This document shows, piece after piece, positions 1-8,555 of a DNA stretch of 64,000 bases; positions within the stretch are counted from its first letter, which is position 1, and each line of letters starts with the position of its first letter. Where the stretch lies: assembly GCF_002646595.1 (NCBI RefSeq), contig NZ_PDUD01000045.1, positions 1 to 64,000 of the forward strand, read 5' to 3'. The translations under genes were made by a program, and so were the position numbers. This DNA comes from Flavilitoribacter nigricans DSM 23189 = NBRC 102662 (GTDB lineage: Bacteria; Bacteroidota; Bacteroidia; Chitinophagales; Saprospiraceae). Below the pieces are notes generated by a model, which saw only the letters and a list, made by a program, of their open reading frames with translations, had not been told where the DNA came from and did no database searches.

Positions 1-58
1 TAATAAAATGTTTACCCCGAAAATAGGCAAATGTGCCTAGATTCGGGGTATTTTATTT
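1..58. terminator. Nested hairpin, probable bidirectional terminator
   Basis: TACCCCGAA at 13-21 pairs with TTCGGGGTA at 42-50. Inside it TAGGCA (24-29) pairs with TGCCTA (34-39). Outside it an A-rich left flank faces a T-rich right flank (ATTTTATT). The A/T flanks would give a U-tract in either direction. It probably ends a gene lying left of the window. Confidence 0.6.
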
Positions 59-127
59 GCCTTTTCCTAAGCTAATTTATTGAAAGTTAATCACCTAGAA
101 TTTACAGGGATGGCCTACTGTAACGCT

Positions 128-276
128 GGCTTCCAGTCGGCCGGTGACTTTCGCGGTAGTGAATTATCCGACTTCCAGTCGGATTAACGAGCGGGTTGAT
201 GGGATATACATAAGAAAAGCGGCTGGGAAAAATTCCCAGCCGCTTTTCTTATGTATTAATCCGACTGGAAGTCGGA
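128..276. repeat. Palindromic repeat cluster around a 21-bp inverted repeat
   Basis: CTTCCAGTCGG occurs at 130-140 and 172-182 and inverted at 261-271. A perfect 21-bp inverted repeat (167-187 and 256-276) encloses the terminator-like hairpin at 206-256. Each arm contains the self-complementary core CCGACT-TCC-AGTCGG. This resembles dispersed REP-type palindromes, but only one cluster is present in the window, so the multi-copy nature is inferred. Confidence 0.6.
206..256. terminator. Perfect 24-bp hairpin, bidirectional terminator
   Basis: Left arm 206-229 is the exact reverse complement of right arm 233-256, with a three-base loop (AAA). The GC-rich core GCGGCTGGG is flanked by A-rich and T-rich segments within the stem, so either strand would end the hairpin with a U-rich tract. 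It lies about 30 bp past the stop of the leftward surface protein gene and is its likely terminator. Confidence 0.75.
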
Positions 277-287
277 TTTACGGCGGA

Positions 288-3056
288 TCAACGGGTGCTC
301 CGGATCAATTCGATGTAACCACTTAGCTCTTCCTCCAGCGGCACGATTCCATCTACCGTTTGGGCAAATACCCGGCAGGTATAATAGTAGGTACCATCGG
401 CCAGTTGTTCGCCCCGTAGGTTATCACCGTTCCAGTTCAGGCTCGGATCACTGGTCTCGTAAACGACCTGCCCCCAGCGGTTGAAGACCTTGAACTCTAC
501 TTCCGCTACAAAACAGTAGGGATACGGTACAAATACATCGTTCTGCCCGTCCCCGTTCGGGGTGAATGCGTTCGGCAGATCGTAGATCGGGCAGTTCTCC
601 ACGCAGACGATATTACTCCGTTGGCTTTCGTTGCCCAGCCCGTCCAGAGCGGTAACTGCGTAGCAACCGGCAATACTTTCACCCGGCTGATGATCGAAGA
701 AATTGTCGTTTGCGTCATTGGTCATGCCGATCAGCGTGAATTCTCCGTCCTGAGTGGGGGAATAATAGATATTGTAGCTGGCTACGTCATCCGTATCCTC
801 GCAGGTCTCGTTCGGATTGGTCCAGTCCAGTTGATTGACTAGCAGGTCGATCTGCGTACAATCCACATTGTCATCACAAATATCATCTACGACCAGTTCC
901 GGCGGGCAGGGAGGTACATTGTCAAATGGCGTTTGACAGGCGATCTGGGAATGGTTGATCAGTGGGCTCGGCACTCCGTCTACCCGGTAGGAGCCGCTGC
1001 TGCGGATCTTGTAGCAATACTCCTGTCCGTTGGTCAGTCCTTCATCGCGGTAATTCTGGGCCGACACCGTAGCCAGTTCCTCAAACTCGCCCTGATCGTT
1101 CTGCCGCAGAATGGTATATTCATCATTTTCCCAGGGAACCATTTCCGACCAGGATAACACATTGGCCTCATCGGTCGGGGCCACCGTCAGGAATACGGAA
1201 GATGCCGGGTTGGTGGATCCGAGCGGCACGTTTCCACCGCCTACGTAGAAATTGATCTTGTAGGTATACGCTTCGGCGAGGGTGTTGAGTCCCATATCCG
1301 TAAAACACGTATCATTTGCTCCGGCGAAGGTTTCACTGGTAAAGGAAATATTAATCGGGAAAAAGTCAGCATCATCCTCCGTGATCCCTGTGGCGCGCAG
1401 CACTTCGTAGGTATAGGGTCCGGGGTTCATCACCGTATCCAGGTCTTCGGCTTTCGGTTTGGTCCAACACACCCCAATCGTTCCTTCCGAAGCGGAAGTC
1501 GTTTCCACATCGACCTTCGTGATCAGCGGAATATCCCGGTTGAGTTGAACGCATACCTCGTCCGAGGGCAGGCTCTCCACCAGATTGTAAATGTAATTCC
1601 CGGTTTCCGTTATCCTCGAGAACTGCGCCGTTACCCGATAACAGTAATTACGCCCTCGTTCTACCTGATCGTCGAGGAAGTAATATCGACCATCTACAAT
1701 AGTGGGTGTAGGATCGAAATTGAGTTGGGTATAGCCAATGAGTTCCGGCGCACAGGTGTCGATCGGCGGTGGGTTGCCACCTTCCCGGCGCCAGACGATG
1801 AATCCGCGGAATCCGTCATCCAAAGTCATATCACAAACGTAGGGATTGTCCCAGAACAGTTCTACCTGCCCCGATCCGGCCTCAACGTCCAGGTTTTCCG
1901 GCGGCGGTCCGATCACTTTTATCCGCAGGGTTTTCAGAGTCGCCAGCCCAGTCGTATCTCCAAACCAGTTATCCACGCCCCGGAAGACGACCGAGTAGTA
2001 TTGATCGGAAATGTGTTCACACTGCGTTTCCCAGCGGAACGTCTTGGTCAACGGATCGGCCTGGAAAGAATTATCGTTCGGCAGGAAAGTAGCCGGACTG
2101 ATGTCCACTTCGAAGGGTCCACCCAGCGCGGTAAGACGCACGAGTTGTTTATCTTCAAAAGCCGGAGCCGTCACCGTTACCGGCAATTCGATCACTTCAC
2201 CGGCGATCACACAGATCTCATCGTAGGCCGTTTCCACGATCGGCGGCTGGTTCGCACAATCCTCGATGAGGATCTGCATGTCCCGCACGACCGTATCAAT
2301 GGGTTCACCGTCGCGGTGGGACACAATGATCATGGCCAGGTTATATTCGCCCGGTTTCTGGGGGGCATTCCAGACGATATCCCCCGTGACTTCATCGATG
2401 GTGATCTGATTATTACTCCCGCTGTTGATCATATTCGGGAAGAAGTAGTTCGGAACTACCTGCCCGACCTCCTGCAGGGGTGTGATAAAGTGATAGGAAA
2501 GACTATCACCGTCCACATCGTAAGCGTTAGGGTTATGGGTAAAGATCTGCCCGACACAACCGATATCTATCGGAGGCTGTAAGAGCACCGGCGTATCGTT
2601 ACACCCCTGAAACTGGGGGTTCGGGATGGTATACGTCGTTTGTATATGGAACCGGATCTGTTCCGAGTTCGGGAAATTCACATTGAGAATGCCTCCGTTC
2701 CGGTTGGGGTCCGTCATCGAGATCACGTAAGTACCACGCGCAGCGTAGGTATGTTCCGCAATGTAAATGTTGAATTTGGTATCGTTTTCCAGCAGTTCGC
2801 CATCGGGCGGATTACCCGGGCCGTTATTCCGCAGTACCCGCTGGCAGTTGCCGTCGCCCCAGCAAATGGTGAGCGTATCCCGGTCGGCGGGTCGGCTACT
2901 GGCCTTGGTGTAGGTAATGATCGTCGCTTCAATGGTGAGGCTCTGGGTACAATCTCCCACCTGCCGCACCGAGATCTGTCCCGCGCGGTTGTGCGTAGCC
3001 AAAGCTACCTGGCTCGCCAGAAGAATGATAAAAGCACTTAGGAGATAGCGTAGCAT
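288..3056 (-). CDS. T9SS type B sorted surface protein with gliding motility-associated C-terminal domain
   Basis: Large secreted protein of about 922 residues. The start at 3056 puts a hydrophobic signal peptide (MLRYLLSAFIILLASQ) at the N-terminus; an in-frame ATG at 3074 adds six residues. The body has cadherin/fibronectin-like stretches (for example YDVDGDSLSY and repeated YxYKI/YCYRVTA segments typical of Fn3 folds). The last ~90 residues, starting PNAFTPNGDGQNDVF and containing FNRWGQVVYE and LADGTYYY, match the CHU_C/TIGR04131 type B sorting domain recognised by the type IX secretion system. The T9SS core genes lie in this window at 25.7-32.7 kb. Role inferred: exported cell-surface or adhesin-like protein. 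Ligand unknown. Confidence 0.9.
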   Translation of the reverse strand: MLRYLLSAFIILLASQVALATHNRAGQISVRQVGDCTQSLTIEATIITYTKASSRPADRDTLTICWGDGNCQRVLRNNGPGNPPDGELLENDTKFNIYIAEHTYAARGTYVISMTDPNRNGGILNVNFPNSEQIRFHIQTTYTIPNPQFQGCNDTPVLLQPPIDIGCVGQIFTHNPNAYDVDGDSLSYHFITPLQEVGQVVPNYFFPNMINSGSNNQITIDEVTGDIVWNAPQKPGEYNLAMIIVSHRDGEPIDTVVRDMQILIEDCANQPPIVETAYDEICVIAGEVIELPVTVTAPAFEDKQLVRLTALGGPFEVDISPATFLPNDNSFQADPLTKTFRWETQCEHISDQYYSVVFRGVDNWFGDTTGLATLKTLRIKVIGPPPENLDVEAGSGQVELFWDNPYVCDMTLDDGFRGFIVWRREGGNPPPIDTCAPELIGYTQLNFDPTPTIVDGRYYFLDDQVERGRNYCYRVTAQFSRITETGNYIYNLVESLPSDEVCVQLNRDIPLITKVDVETTSASEGTIGVCWTKPKAEDLDTVMNPGPYTYEVLRATGITEDDADFFPINISFTSETFAGANDTCFTDMGLNTLAEAYTYKINFYVGGGNVPLGSTNPASSVFLTVAPTDEANVLSWSEMVPWENDEYTILRQNDQGEFEELATVSAQNYRDEGLTNGQEYCYKIRSSGSYRVDGVPSPLINHSQIACQTPFDNVPPCPPELVVDDICDDNVDCTQIDLLVNQLDWTNPNETCEDTDDVASYNIYYSPTQDGEFTLIGMTNDANDNFFDHQPGESIAGCYAVTALDGLGNESQRSNIVCVENCPIYDLPNAFTPNGDGQNDVFVPYPYCFVAEVEFKVFNRWGQVVYETSDPSLNWNGDNLRGEQLADGTYYYTCRVFAQTVDGIVPLEEELSGYIELIRSTR

Positions 3057-3074
3057 GTAATTGTTCTCAAACAT

Positions 3075-3464
3075 AGTATCTGGATATAGTAGGTAAACGC
3101 AGATACCTACTCGTGGTTTGTATCGTTAGTAAACTATTTTTTTCAGCAGCTGCCGGAATTTATGGTTCAGGGGCTTTACCGGCCGTTTTCGACCCGAAGA
3201 CCCGTGGGGATTTACCCGGGCAGCACTTACAGTCCCGGTCAGGGGGGACTCCAGAATTTGAATCGGCGTGTTACAACTAGTTTGGTGTAAATATCAGGTA
3301 TACGAGTACCAATTTAACTATTTCAACAATAGAGAACCATAAAAAGATGGGCCAAACGGTAAAATGTGCGTGTAACCGACGAAAAATGCAAATCAATTGG
3401 TCCATCTATCGGCCCCTTTACAATAACTTAAACCAAGCGTATTATGATTTATGATTCCCCTGCT
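3075..3464. other. Intergenic region between divergent genes, no gene seen
   Basis: About 400 bp between a leftward surface protein gene and rightward phoA. I see no convincing coding region. Small inverted repeats occur at 3089-3110 (GTAGGTA/TACCTAC, in the leader of the leftward gene) and 3231-3250 (AGTCCC/GGGACT). Nothing else stands out. Confidence 0.5.
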
Positions 3465-3472
3465 TATTTTTG
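3465..3472 (+). promoter_or_regulatory. Bacteroidota -7 box upstream of phoA
   Basis: TATTTTTG matches the Bacteroidota consensus TAnnTTTG exactly and lies 40 bp before the alkaline phosphatase start, predicting a leader of about 33 nt. The -33 element is weak (TTTA near 3448). No recognisable Pho box was seen. Confidence 0.5.
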
Positions 3473-3511
3473 CCCGATTAATTTTAGCTATCTAACTGAA
3501 GAGAAAACTTC

Positions 3512-4636
3512 ATGAAAAAAATATTCCTTGTGGCCATTATCGGCCTTTTTGCATTCAGCGCCTGCCAGAGATCAGGTTCCGTTGCGTCCAGTTCCGTGGC
3601 CGCCAATCGTTCCCAATCCCCGAAAAACGTCATCCTGCTGGTCGGTGACGGCATGGGGCTGACGCAGGTGTCGACCAGTTTTTATTTCCAGGATAAGCCT
3701 TCCAACTTTTTGCGCTTTAAACATATCGGTCTACACCAGAATACGCCGACCAACGCCAAGATCACGGATTCCGCCTCCGGAGCTACGGCCTTCTCCACCG
3801 GTTACAAATCCTTTAACGGAGCGATCGGTGTGGATGGTGATTCGATCTCCCGCGGCACCATTCTGGAATACGCCGCCCGGGCCGGAAAAAGCACCGGACT
3901 CGTAGCTACCTCTTCGATCACCCACGCCACCCCGGCTTCCTTTTTCGCCCACGTACCGAGCCGCAACCAGCACGAAGATATCGCTATGGCTATGGCCGAA
4001 CACCCGATAGATTTTGCAGCCGGCGGTGGGATCAAGTTTTTCCACAATCGCACGGATTCCAAGGATCTGCTGGCTACGCTCTCCTCCAAGGGCGTGGTAG
4101 TGGACACCACCAAACTGGGTGAGCACTATACGGCTTCCAAGCCCTATGTGGCTTTCCTCGCGGCCGACGGTATGCCGCCGATGACCGATGGCCGGGGAAA
4201 ATTCCTACCCAAAGCTTCGGAAATGGCGATTGAACACCTCAATCAGAATGATAAAGGCTTTTTCCTGATGATCGAAGGTTCCCAGATCGACTGGGGTGGC
4301 CACGCCAATGACGGCACCTACATCATTGAGGAAATGAAAGACTTTGACGAAACGATCGGACGGGTAATGGATTTTGCGGAGAAAGATGGAAATACCCTCG
4401 TGGTGATCACCGCTGACCACGAGACCGGTGGTCTGGCGCTTTCTTCGCTCACTACTTTCGGCCGCAGTGACTACGGTCAGCTGAATCCGACCTTTTCTAC
4501 CGGGGGGCATACGGCAGCCCTGATCCCCGTATTTGCCTACGGCCCCGGAGCGGACCGCTTTATGGGGATCTACCAGAATAATGACATTTATGGCAAGATG
4601 ATGGAGGGATTTGTGAAAGAAACGCCGGGTCAGTAA
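3512..4636 (+). CDS. phoA: Alkaline phosphatase, PhoA family, lipoprotein
   Basis: Hydrolyses phosphate monoesters outside the cytoplasm to release phosphate. The N-terminus is a lipoprotein signal peptide with lipobox FSAC (Cys18), so the enzyme is probably membrane anchored. Metal and active-site motifs are in the expected order: VGDGMG (Asp46), TDSASGATA with nucleophile Ser87 (compare Ser102 of E. coli PhoA), TADHETGG and GGHTAALIPVFAYG. At 374 residues it is shorter than E. coli PhoA but within the range of the family. A hairpin overlapping the stop codon likely terminates the transcript. It is isolated from other phosphate genes here. Confidence 0.93.
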   Translation: MKKIFLVAIIGLFAFSACQRSGSVASSSVAANRSQSPKNVILLVGDGMGLTQVSTSFYFQDKPSNFLRFKHIGLHQNTPTNAKITDSASGATAFSTGYKSFNGAIGVDGDSISRGTILEYAARAGKSTGLVATSSITHATPASFFAHVPSRNQHEDIAMAMAEHPIDFAAGGGIKFFHNRTDSKDLLATLSSKGVVVDTTKLGEHYTASKPYVAFLAADGMPPMTDGRGKFLPKASEMAIEHLNQNDKGFFLMIEGSQIDWGGHANDGTYIIEEMKDFDETIGRVMDFAEKDGNTLVVITADHETGGLALSSLTTFGRSDYGQLNPTFSTGGHTAALIPVFAYGPGADRFMGIYQNNDIYGKMMEGFVKETPGQ

Positions 4637-4659
4637 TGTCCCGGGCTTTGGGACGTTAC
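4633..4659. terminator. Hairpin between convergent phoA and rfbD
   Basis: GTAATGTCCC (4633-4642) pairs with GGGACGTTAC (4650-4659), one G-U pair, seven-base loop. It overlaps the phoA stop codon; the following T-tract is poor. Confidence 0.5.
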
Positions 4660-4684
4660 TTCCGTGGACGGGTGCCCTCGCGGG

Positions 4685-5560
4685 TTATTGCCCGATAGCG
4701 GCCAGACAACGTCCCAAAGCCTCCCTCCAGTACGGGATCTCCAGCTGAAAGGTCTTTTTGATCCTGGTTTTGTTCAATACGCTGTAGTGGGGCCGCTCTA
4801 CCGGACTGGGAAACTCGTGGGATTCCACCGCGTGGACGGTGCACTCCAAACCGCTTAATTCGAAAATGGCAAGGGCAAAGTCGTACCAGCTGCAAACACC
4901 TTCATTGCTGAAATTGAAGATACCGGCCATATCCTCCCCACTTACGGTTCCCTGCCGCCAGGCTTGCAACATCTGCAGGCTGGCCGCCGCCAGATCCGGC
5001 GCGTAGGTCGGCGTGCCGATCTGATCCGACACCACCTTTAATTCATCCCGCTCGCTACCCAGACGCAACATCGTCCGGACGAAATTGTGCCCCATACTGG
5101 CGTACACCCAGGAGGTCCGGATCACCGTAGTACCGGCGTGCGCCGCGAGGGCCGCCCGCTCTCCTTCCAGTTTGGTTACGGCGTAAACCCCTTTCGGAGC
5201 GGTCGCATCCGTTTCCCGAAAGGGAATTCCCCGCTCGGTATGATAGACGTAATCGCTGGAATAATGGAATAATGGAATGGCTTTCCGGCTGCAATAGCGA
5301 GCCAGGTGTTCCACGGCATCGACATTGATCTGCCGGGCCAGAGCTTCATCCTCTTCGGCCTGATTAACGTTGGTATAAGCGGCACAGTTGATCAGAACGT
5401 CCGGTTGCGAGGCCTCCAGCCACTGATCTACGGTGGATAAATCACTGAGATCGGCGATGGAACGATCCGCAAAATGGAATTGCCACTGAGGATAGGCGCC
5501 GGTAAGGGACTTAAACGACTGACCCAACTGGCCACCGGCCCCGGTAATACAGATATTCAT
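4685..5560 (-). CDS. rfbD: dTDP-4-dehydrorhamnose reductase
   Basis: Last step of dTDP-L-rhamnose synthesis: NAD(P)H-dependent reduction of dTDP-4-dehydro-L-rhamnose in the cytoplasm. The 291 residues match the RmlD/RfbD family. A Rossmann GxxGxxG is present as GAGGQLGQ (residues 7-14), SSDYVY at 101-106, and the catalytic YxxxK as Tyr126-Lys130 (YAVTK). The start is 29 bp after the stop of rfbC, so the two are almost certainly cotranscribed. The preceding enzymes RfbA and RfbB are not in this window. Confidence 0.93.
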   Translation of the reverse strand: MNICITGAGGQLGQSFKSLTGAYPQWQFHFADRSIADLSDLSTVDQWLEASQPDVLINCAAYTNVNQAEEDEALARQINVDAVEHLARYCSRKAIPLFHYSSDYVYHTERGIPFRETDATAPKGVYAVTKLEGERAALAAHAGTTVIRTSWVYASMGHNFVRTMLRLGSERDELKVVSDQIGTPTYAPDLAAASLQMLQAWRQGTVSGEDMAGIFNFSNEGVCSWYDFALAIFELSGLECTVHAVESHEFPSPVERPHYSVLNKTRIKKTFQLEIPYWREALGRCLAAIGQ

Positions 5561-5589
5561 GGTTTAAATTTATTGGAGGACATCAGTTG

Positions 5590-6132
5590 CTACACCCGGT
5601 GGGCTCCCAGATCGGGCCAGGTCCGGTCCCGCTCGGTCAGGATCGCCTTTTCCAGGTCAATTTCCCAGTCAATCTCCAGGGCCGGATCATCGTAGCGCAG
5701 GCCACCTTCGTGTTCCTTCGAGTAATAGTTGTCGCACTTGTAACAGAAGATCGCCTCTTCGCTCAGTACGGCATAACCGTGGGCAAAGCCCCGCGGAACG
5801 AACAACTGCTTTTTATTCGCGGCACTCAGCCGGATACTGAAATGACGGCCGTAGGTAGCCGAGTTTTTCCGGATATCCACCACAACATCCAGTACCTCTC
5901 CCAGCACTACCCGCACCAGCTTGGCCTGGGTGTACGGCGGCACCTGGTAGTGTAGTCCGCGCAAGATGCCGAAAGTAGACTTCGCTTCGTTATCCTGGAT
6001 AAAATCCGTAGTGATCCCCGCTTCCGCAAAGATTTTCCGTTGGTAGGATTCGAAGAAATAGCCCCGATCATCGGTAAATACCCGGGGTTCGAAAACCATC
6101 AATCCGGAAAAATCAGTAGAGAGAAATGGCAT
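5590..6132 (-). CDS. rfbC: dTDP-4-dehydrorhamnose 3,5-epimerase
   Basis: Third enzyme of dTDP-L-rhamnose synthesis. I place the start at 6132 (MPFLSTDFSG), giving 180 residues, the usual RmlC length; an upstream in-frame start at 6189 would add 19 atypical residues. Family signatures: DDRGYFFESY (21-30), RGLHYQ with catalytic His61, and FVPRGFAHGY (111-120). It follows der by 86 bp on the same strand and precedes rfbD by 29 bp. Product feeds cell-surface polysaccharide. Confidence 0.93.
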   Translation of the reverse strand: MPFLSTDFSGLMVFEPRVFTDDRGYFFESYQRKIFAEAGITTDFIQDNEAKSTFGILRGLHYQVPPYTQAKLVRVVLGEVLDVVVDIRKNSATYGRHFSIRLSAANKKQLFVPRGFAHGYAVLSEEAIFCYKCDNYYSKEHEGGLRYDDPALEIDWEIDLEKAILTERDRTWPDLGAHRV

Positions 6133-6218
6133 GAAAACAATTTTTATTGGTTGAAACTCAAATGCGGTATACGGGGGGTACCGGACCAATGAGGACCTGA
6201 TCCAATGAATATCGAACC

Positions 6219-7523
6219 TTATTTTTGGCGGAAAAATATGCCGATAGGCACGCCGGTAAAATCAAATTTCTTCCGCAGCTGATTTTCCAGGTAGTTTTTA
6301 TAAGGCTCCCGGATGTGCTTGGGGTGATTGCAGAAGAAGGCAAAGGCCGGATAGTAGGTCGGCAACTGCGTCACGAACTTGATCTTGATCAGCCGACCCC
6401 GGTAAGCGGGCGGCGGGCGGCGCTCGATGGCCTCCAGCATGAATTCGTTCAACTCGCTGGTCTTGATCTTGCGTTCCCGGTTCTCGTGTACCTGCAGGGC
6501 AGCATCGATCGCCTGAAAGATCCGCTGCTTTTCCAGCACGGAGATAAACAGGATCGGCACATCGTTGAAAGGAGCGATCTTTTTGCGCATCTCCTGCTCC
6601 ATGTCCCGGGCGGTATTGGTTTCCTTTTCCAACAGATCCCACTTGTTGACCAGTAGCACGATGCCTTTATTACGCCGTTGGGCCAGGCGCAGGATGTTCA
6701 TATCCTGGGATTCGATACCCGTCTGGGCGTCGATCATGATGATACAGACATCAGCTTCTTCCACGGCCTTGATCGCCCGCATTACGGAATAGAACTCCAG
6801 GTTTTCGTGTACCTTGGATTTTTTCCGCAACCCGGCGGTATCGATCAGCAGGAATTCCTTGCCGAACTTGGAATATTTGGAGTGAATGGAATCGCGGGTG
6901 GTACCGGCGATATCCGTTACGATGTTGCGTTCTTCGCCCAGCAGGGCATTGGTGAAAGAGGATTTTCCGACATTTGGCTGGCCGAGGATGGCAATCTTCG
7001 GCAATTGATTCGGTTCCGGTTCTTCTTCTTCCGGCAGTTTTTCCACTACCAGGTCCAGCAATTCACCGCTACCGCTACCGGTCATGGAAGACAGGAAGAA
7101 GGTCTCTTCAAAACCCAGTCCCCAAAACTCATTGGCTTCCATTTGCCGTTCGGCATTATCCACTTTATTGACCGCGAGTAATACCGGTTTTTCGGTACGG
7201 CGCAGCATATCGGCGATCTCTTCGTCGAGATCCGTAATGCCGGTAGTCACATCCACCATAAAGATGATCACCGCCGCTTCGTCGATCGCGATGTTCACCT
7301 GGTCCCGGATCGCCGCTTCAAAGATATCATCCGAGCCCTTTACAAAACCTCCGGTATCGATAACCGTAAAGGTTTTACCGTTCCAAAAACTGCTTCCATA
7401 TTGCCGGTCGCGGGTTACGCCACTGATATCGTCAATAATGGCCTGGCGTTCTCCGATGAGTCGATTGTACAAGGTACTTTTTCCCACGTTCGGGCGCCCC
7501 ACGATGGCTACTATATTATTCAT
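6219..7523 (-). CDS. der: Ribosome biogenesis GTPase Der (EngA)
   Basis: Double-GTPase protein needed for maturation of the large ribosomal subunit. First G domain: GRPNVGKST (9-17), DTGG (about 56-59), NKVD (119-122). Second: GQPNVGKSS (181-189), DTAG near 229, NKWD near 294. A C-terminal KH-like domain contains RPPPAYRGRLIK and ends FFRQK. The 434 residues are typical of Bacteroidota. It lies 135 bp downstream of era on the same strand, placing two ribosome-assembly GTPases together, followed by rfbC/rfbD. A -7 box lies just upstream at 7550-7557. Confidence 0.96.
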   Translation of the reverse strand: MNNIVAIVGRPNVGKSTLYNRLIGERQAIIDDISGVTRDRQYGSSFWNGKTFTVIDTGGFVKGSDDIFEAAIRDQVNIAIDEAAVIIFMVDVTTGITDLDEEIADMLRRTEKPVLLAVNKVDNAERQMEANEFWGLGFEETFFLSSMTGSGSGELLDLVVEKLPEEEEPEPNQLPKIAILGQPNVGKSSFTNALLGEERNIVTDIAGTTRDSIHSKYSKFGKEFLLIDTAGLRKKSKVHENLEFYSVMRAIKAVEEADVCIIMIDAQTGIESQDMNILRLAQRRNKGIVLLVNKWDLLEKETNTARDMEQEMRKKIAPFNDVPILFISVLEKQRIFQAIDAALQVHENRERKIKTSELNEFMLEAIERRPPPAYRGRLIKIKFVTQLPTYYPAFAFFCNHPKHIREPYKNYLENQLRKKFDFTGVPIGIFFRQK

Positions 7524-7549
7524 TGAAAATTACTGTCTGTTTGTTGCCG

Positions 7550-7557
7550 CAAAAATA
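7550..7557 (-). promoter_or_regulatory. Bacteroidota -7 box upstream of der
   Basis: On the minus strand this reads TATTTTTG, an exact TAnnTTTG match, 27 bp before the der start. It would give der a promoter separate from era with a leader of about 20 nt. No clear -33 element. Confidence 0.45.
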
Positions 7558-7658
7558 GGGAAATACTTACTAATAAGGTAGGCCGGGCCCGACCGATACC
7601 CGGCAGCGGGAATATTATCGCTGCGGGCCGGCTCAGATGGCCACATTTTCATTGCTAC

Positions 7659-8552
7659 CTACTGATAGCCAAAGGACTGGAGAGAGCGGTCATCATCCCG
7701 CCAGTTCTCTTTCACCTTTACGTAGAGTTCGAGGAAGACTTTGCGCTCCAAAAAGGTCTCCAGGGCTTTCCGGGCTTCGATGCCCAGCTTCTTGATCGCA
7801 TCACCGCGCTTGCCGATGATGATGGCCTTCTGACTGCGCCGCATGACATAGATGAGGGCCCGGATGCGCGCGAGATCCTCGCCGCTGTTGGTCGTGGAAT
7901 CCTCAAAACTCTCGATCGCTACTTCCACCGAATAGGGGATCTCCTGCTCGTACTGTTCCAGTATCTTTTCGCGGATGATCTCGGTGGTGAAGAAACGTTC
8001 GGGCCGGTCGGTAAACTGATCCTTGGGATAGTATACCGGACCTTCCGGCAGGTATTTCACGATGTGCTCCAGCAGGCGTTCCGTATTGGTGTGATGCAGC
8101 GCGGAAATGGGAAATATCTCGGTAAAATCAATCCGGTCTTTCCAGTCTTCGATCAACTTGAGGATCTCTTCCGGAGAGGCCTGGTCGATCTTATTGATGA
8201 TCAGGAAAACGGGAGCTTTAACATTTTTCAGTTTTTCGATGGTGGCATCATCCGGATCGTATTTCTCGTGTACTTCCGTCACCAGCAGCATCAGGTCCCC
8301 GTCTTCGAAAGTGGATTGCACAAAGCGGTTCATCGCGTGGTGCATCTGGTAAGAAGGGTCTTCGACGATACCCGGCGTATCGGAAAGGATGATCTGGTAA
8401 TCATCCGAGTTGACGATACCGATGATCCGATGCCGGGTGGTTTGGGGTTTATTGGTAATGATCGACATCCGCTCCCCCACCAAAGCATTGGTCAGGGTAG
8501 ACTTGCCTACGTTGGGTCTGCCGATGATATTTACAAATCCGGATTTATGCAT
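7659..8552 (-). CDS. era: GTPase Era
   Basis: Era binds the 3' end of 16S rRNA and couples small-subunit assembly to growth. The G domain shows GRPNVGKST (11-19), the switch DTPG, and NKID near residue 123. The C-terminal KH domain contains the IIIGKRGDAIKKLG loop, the RNA-binding GxxG region. The 297 residues are normal for the family. It starts 3 bp after the stop of the upstream secreted hypothetical protein, so these two form one transcription unit; der follows. Confidence 0.96.
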   Translation of the reverse strand: MHKSGFVNIIGRPNVGKSTLTNALVGERMSIITNKPQTTRHRIIGIVNSDDYQIILSDTPGIVEDPSYQMHHAMNRFVQSTFEDGDLMLLVTEVHEKYDPDDATIEKLKNVKAPVFLIINKIDQASPEEILKLIEDWKDRIDFTEIFPISALHHTNTERLLEHIVKYLPEGPVYYPKDQFTDRPERFFTTEIIREKILEQYEQEIPYSVEVAIESFEDSTTNSGEDLARIRALIYVMRRSQKAIIIGKRGDAIKKLGIEARKALETFLERKVFLELYVKVKENWRDDDRSLQSFGYQ

Positions 8553-8555
8553 GTT

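Noticed and set aside
1545-2582. 345-codon open frame on the plus strand
   Set aside because: Lies wholly within the T9SS type B protein on the opposite strand; composition is that of an antisense shadow.
6082-6095. tRNA T-loop-like GGTTCGAA
   Set aside because: Inside rfbC, with no acceptor or anticodon stems around it.
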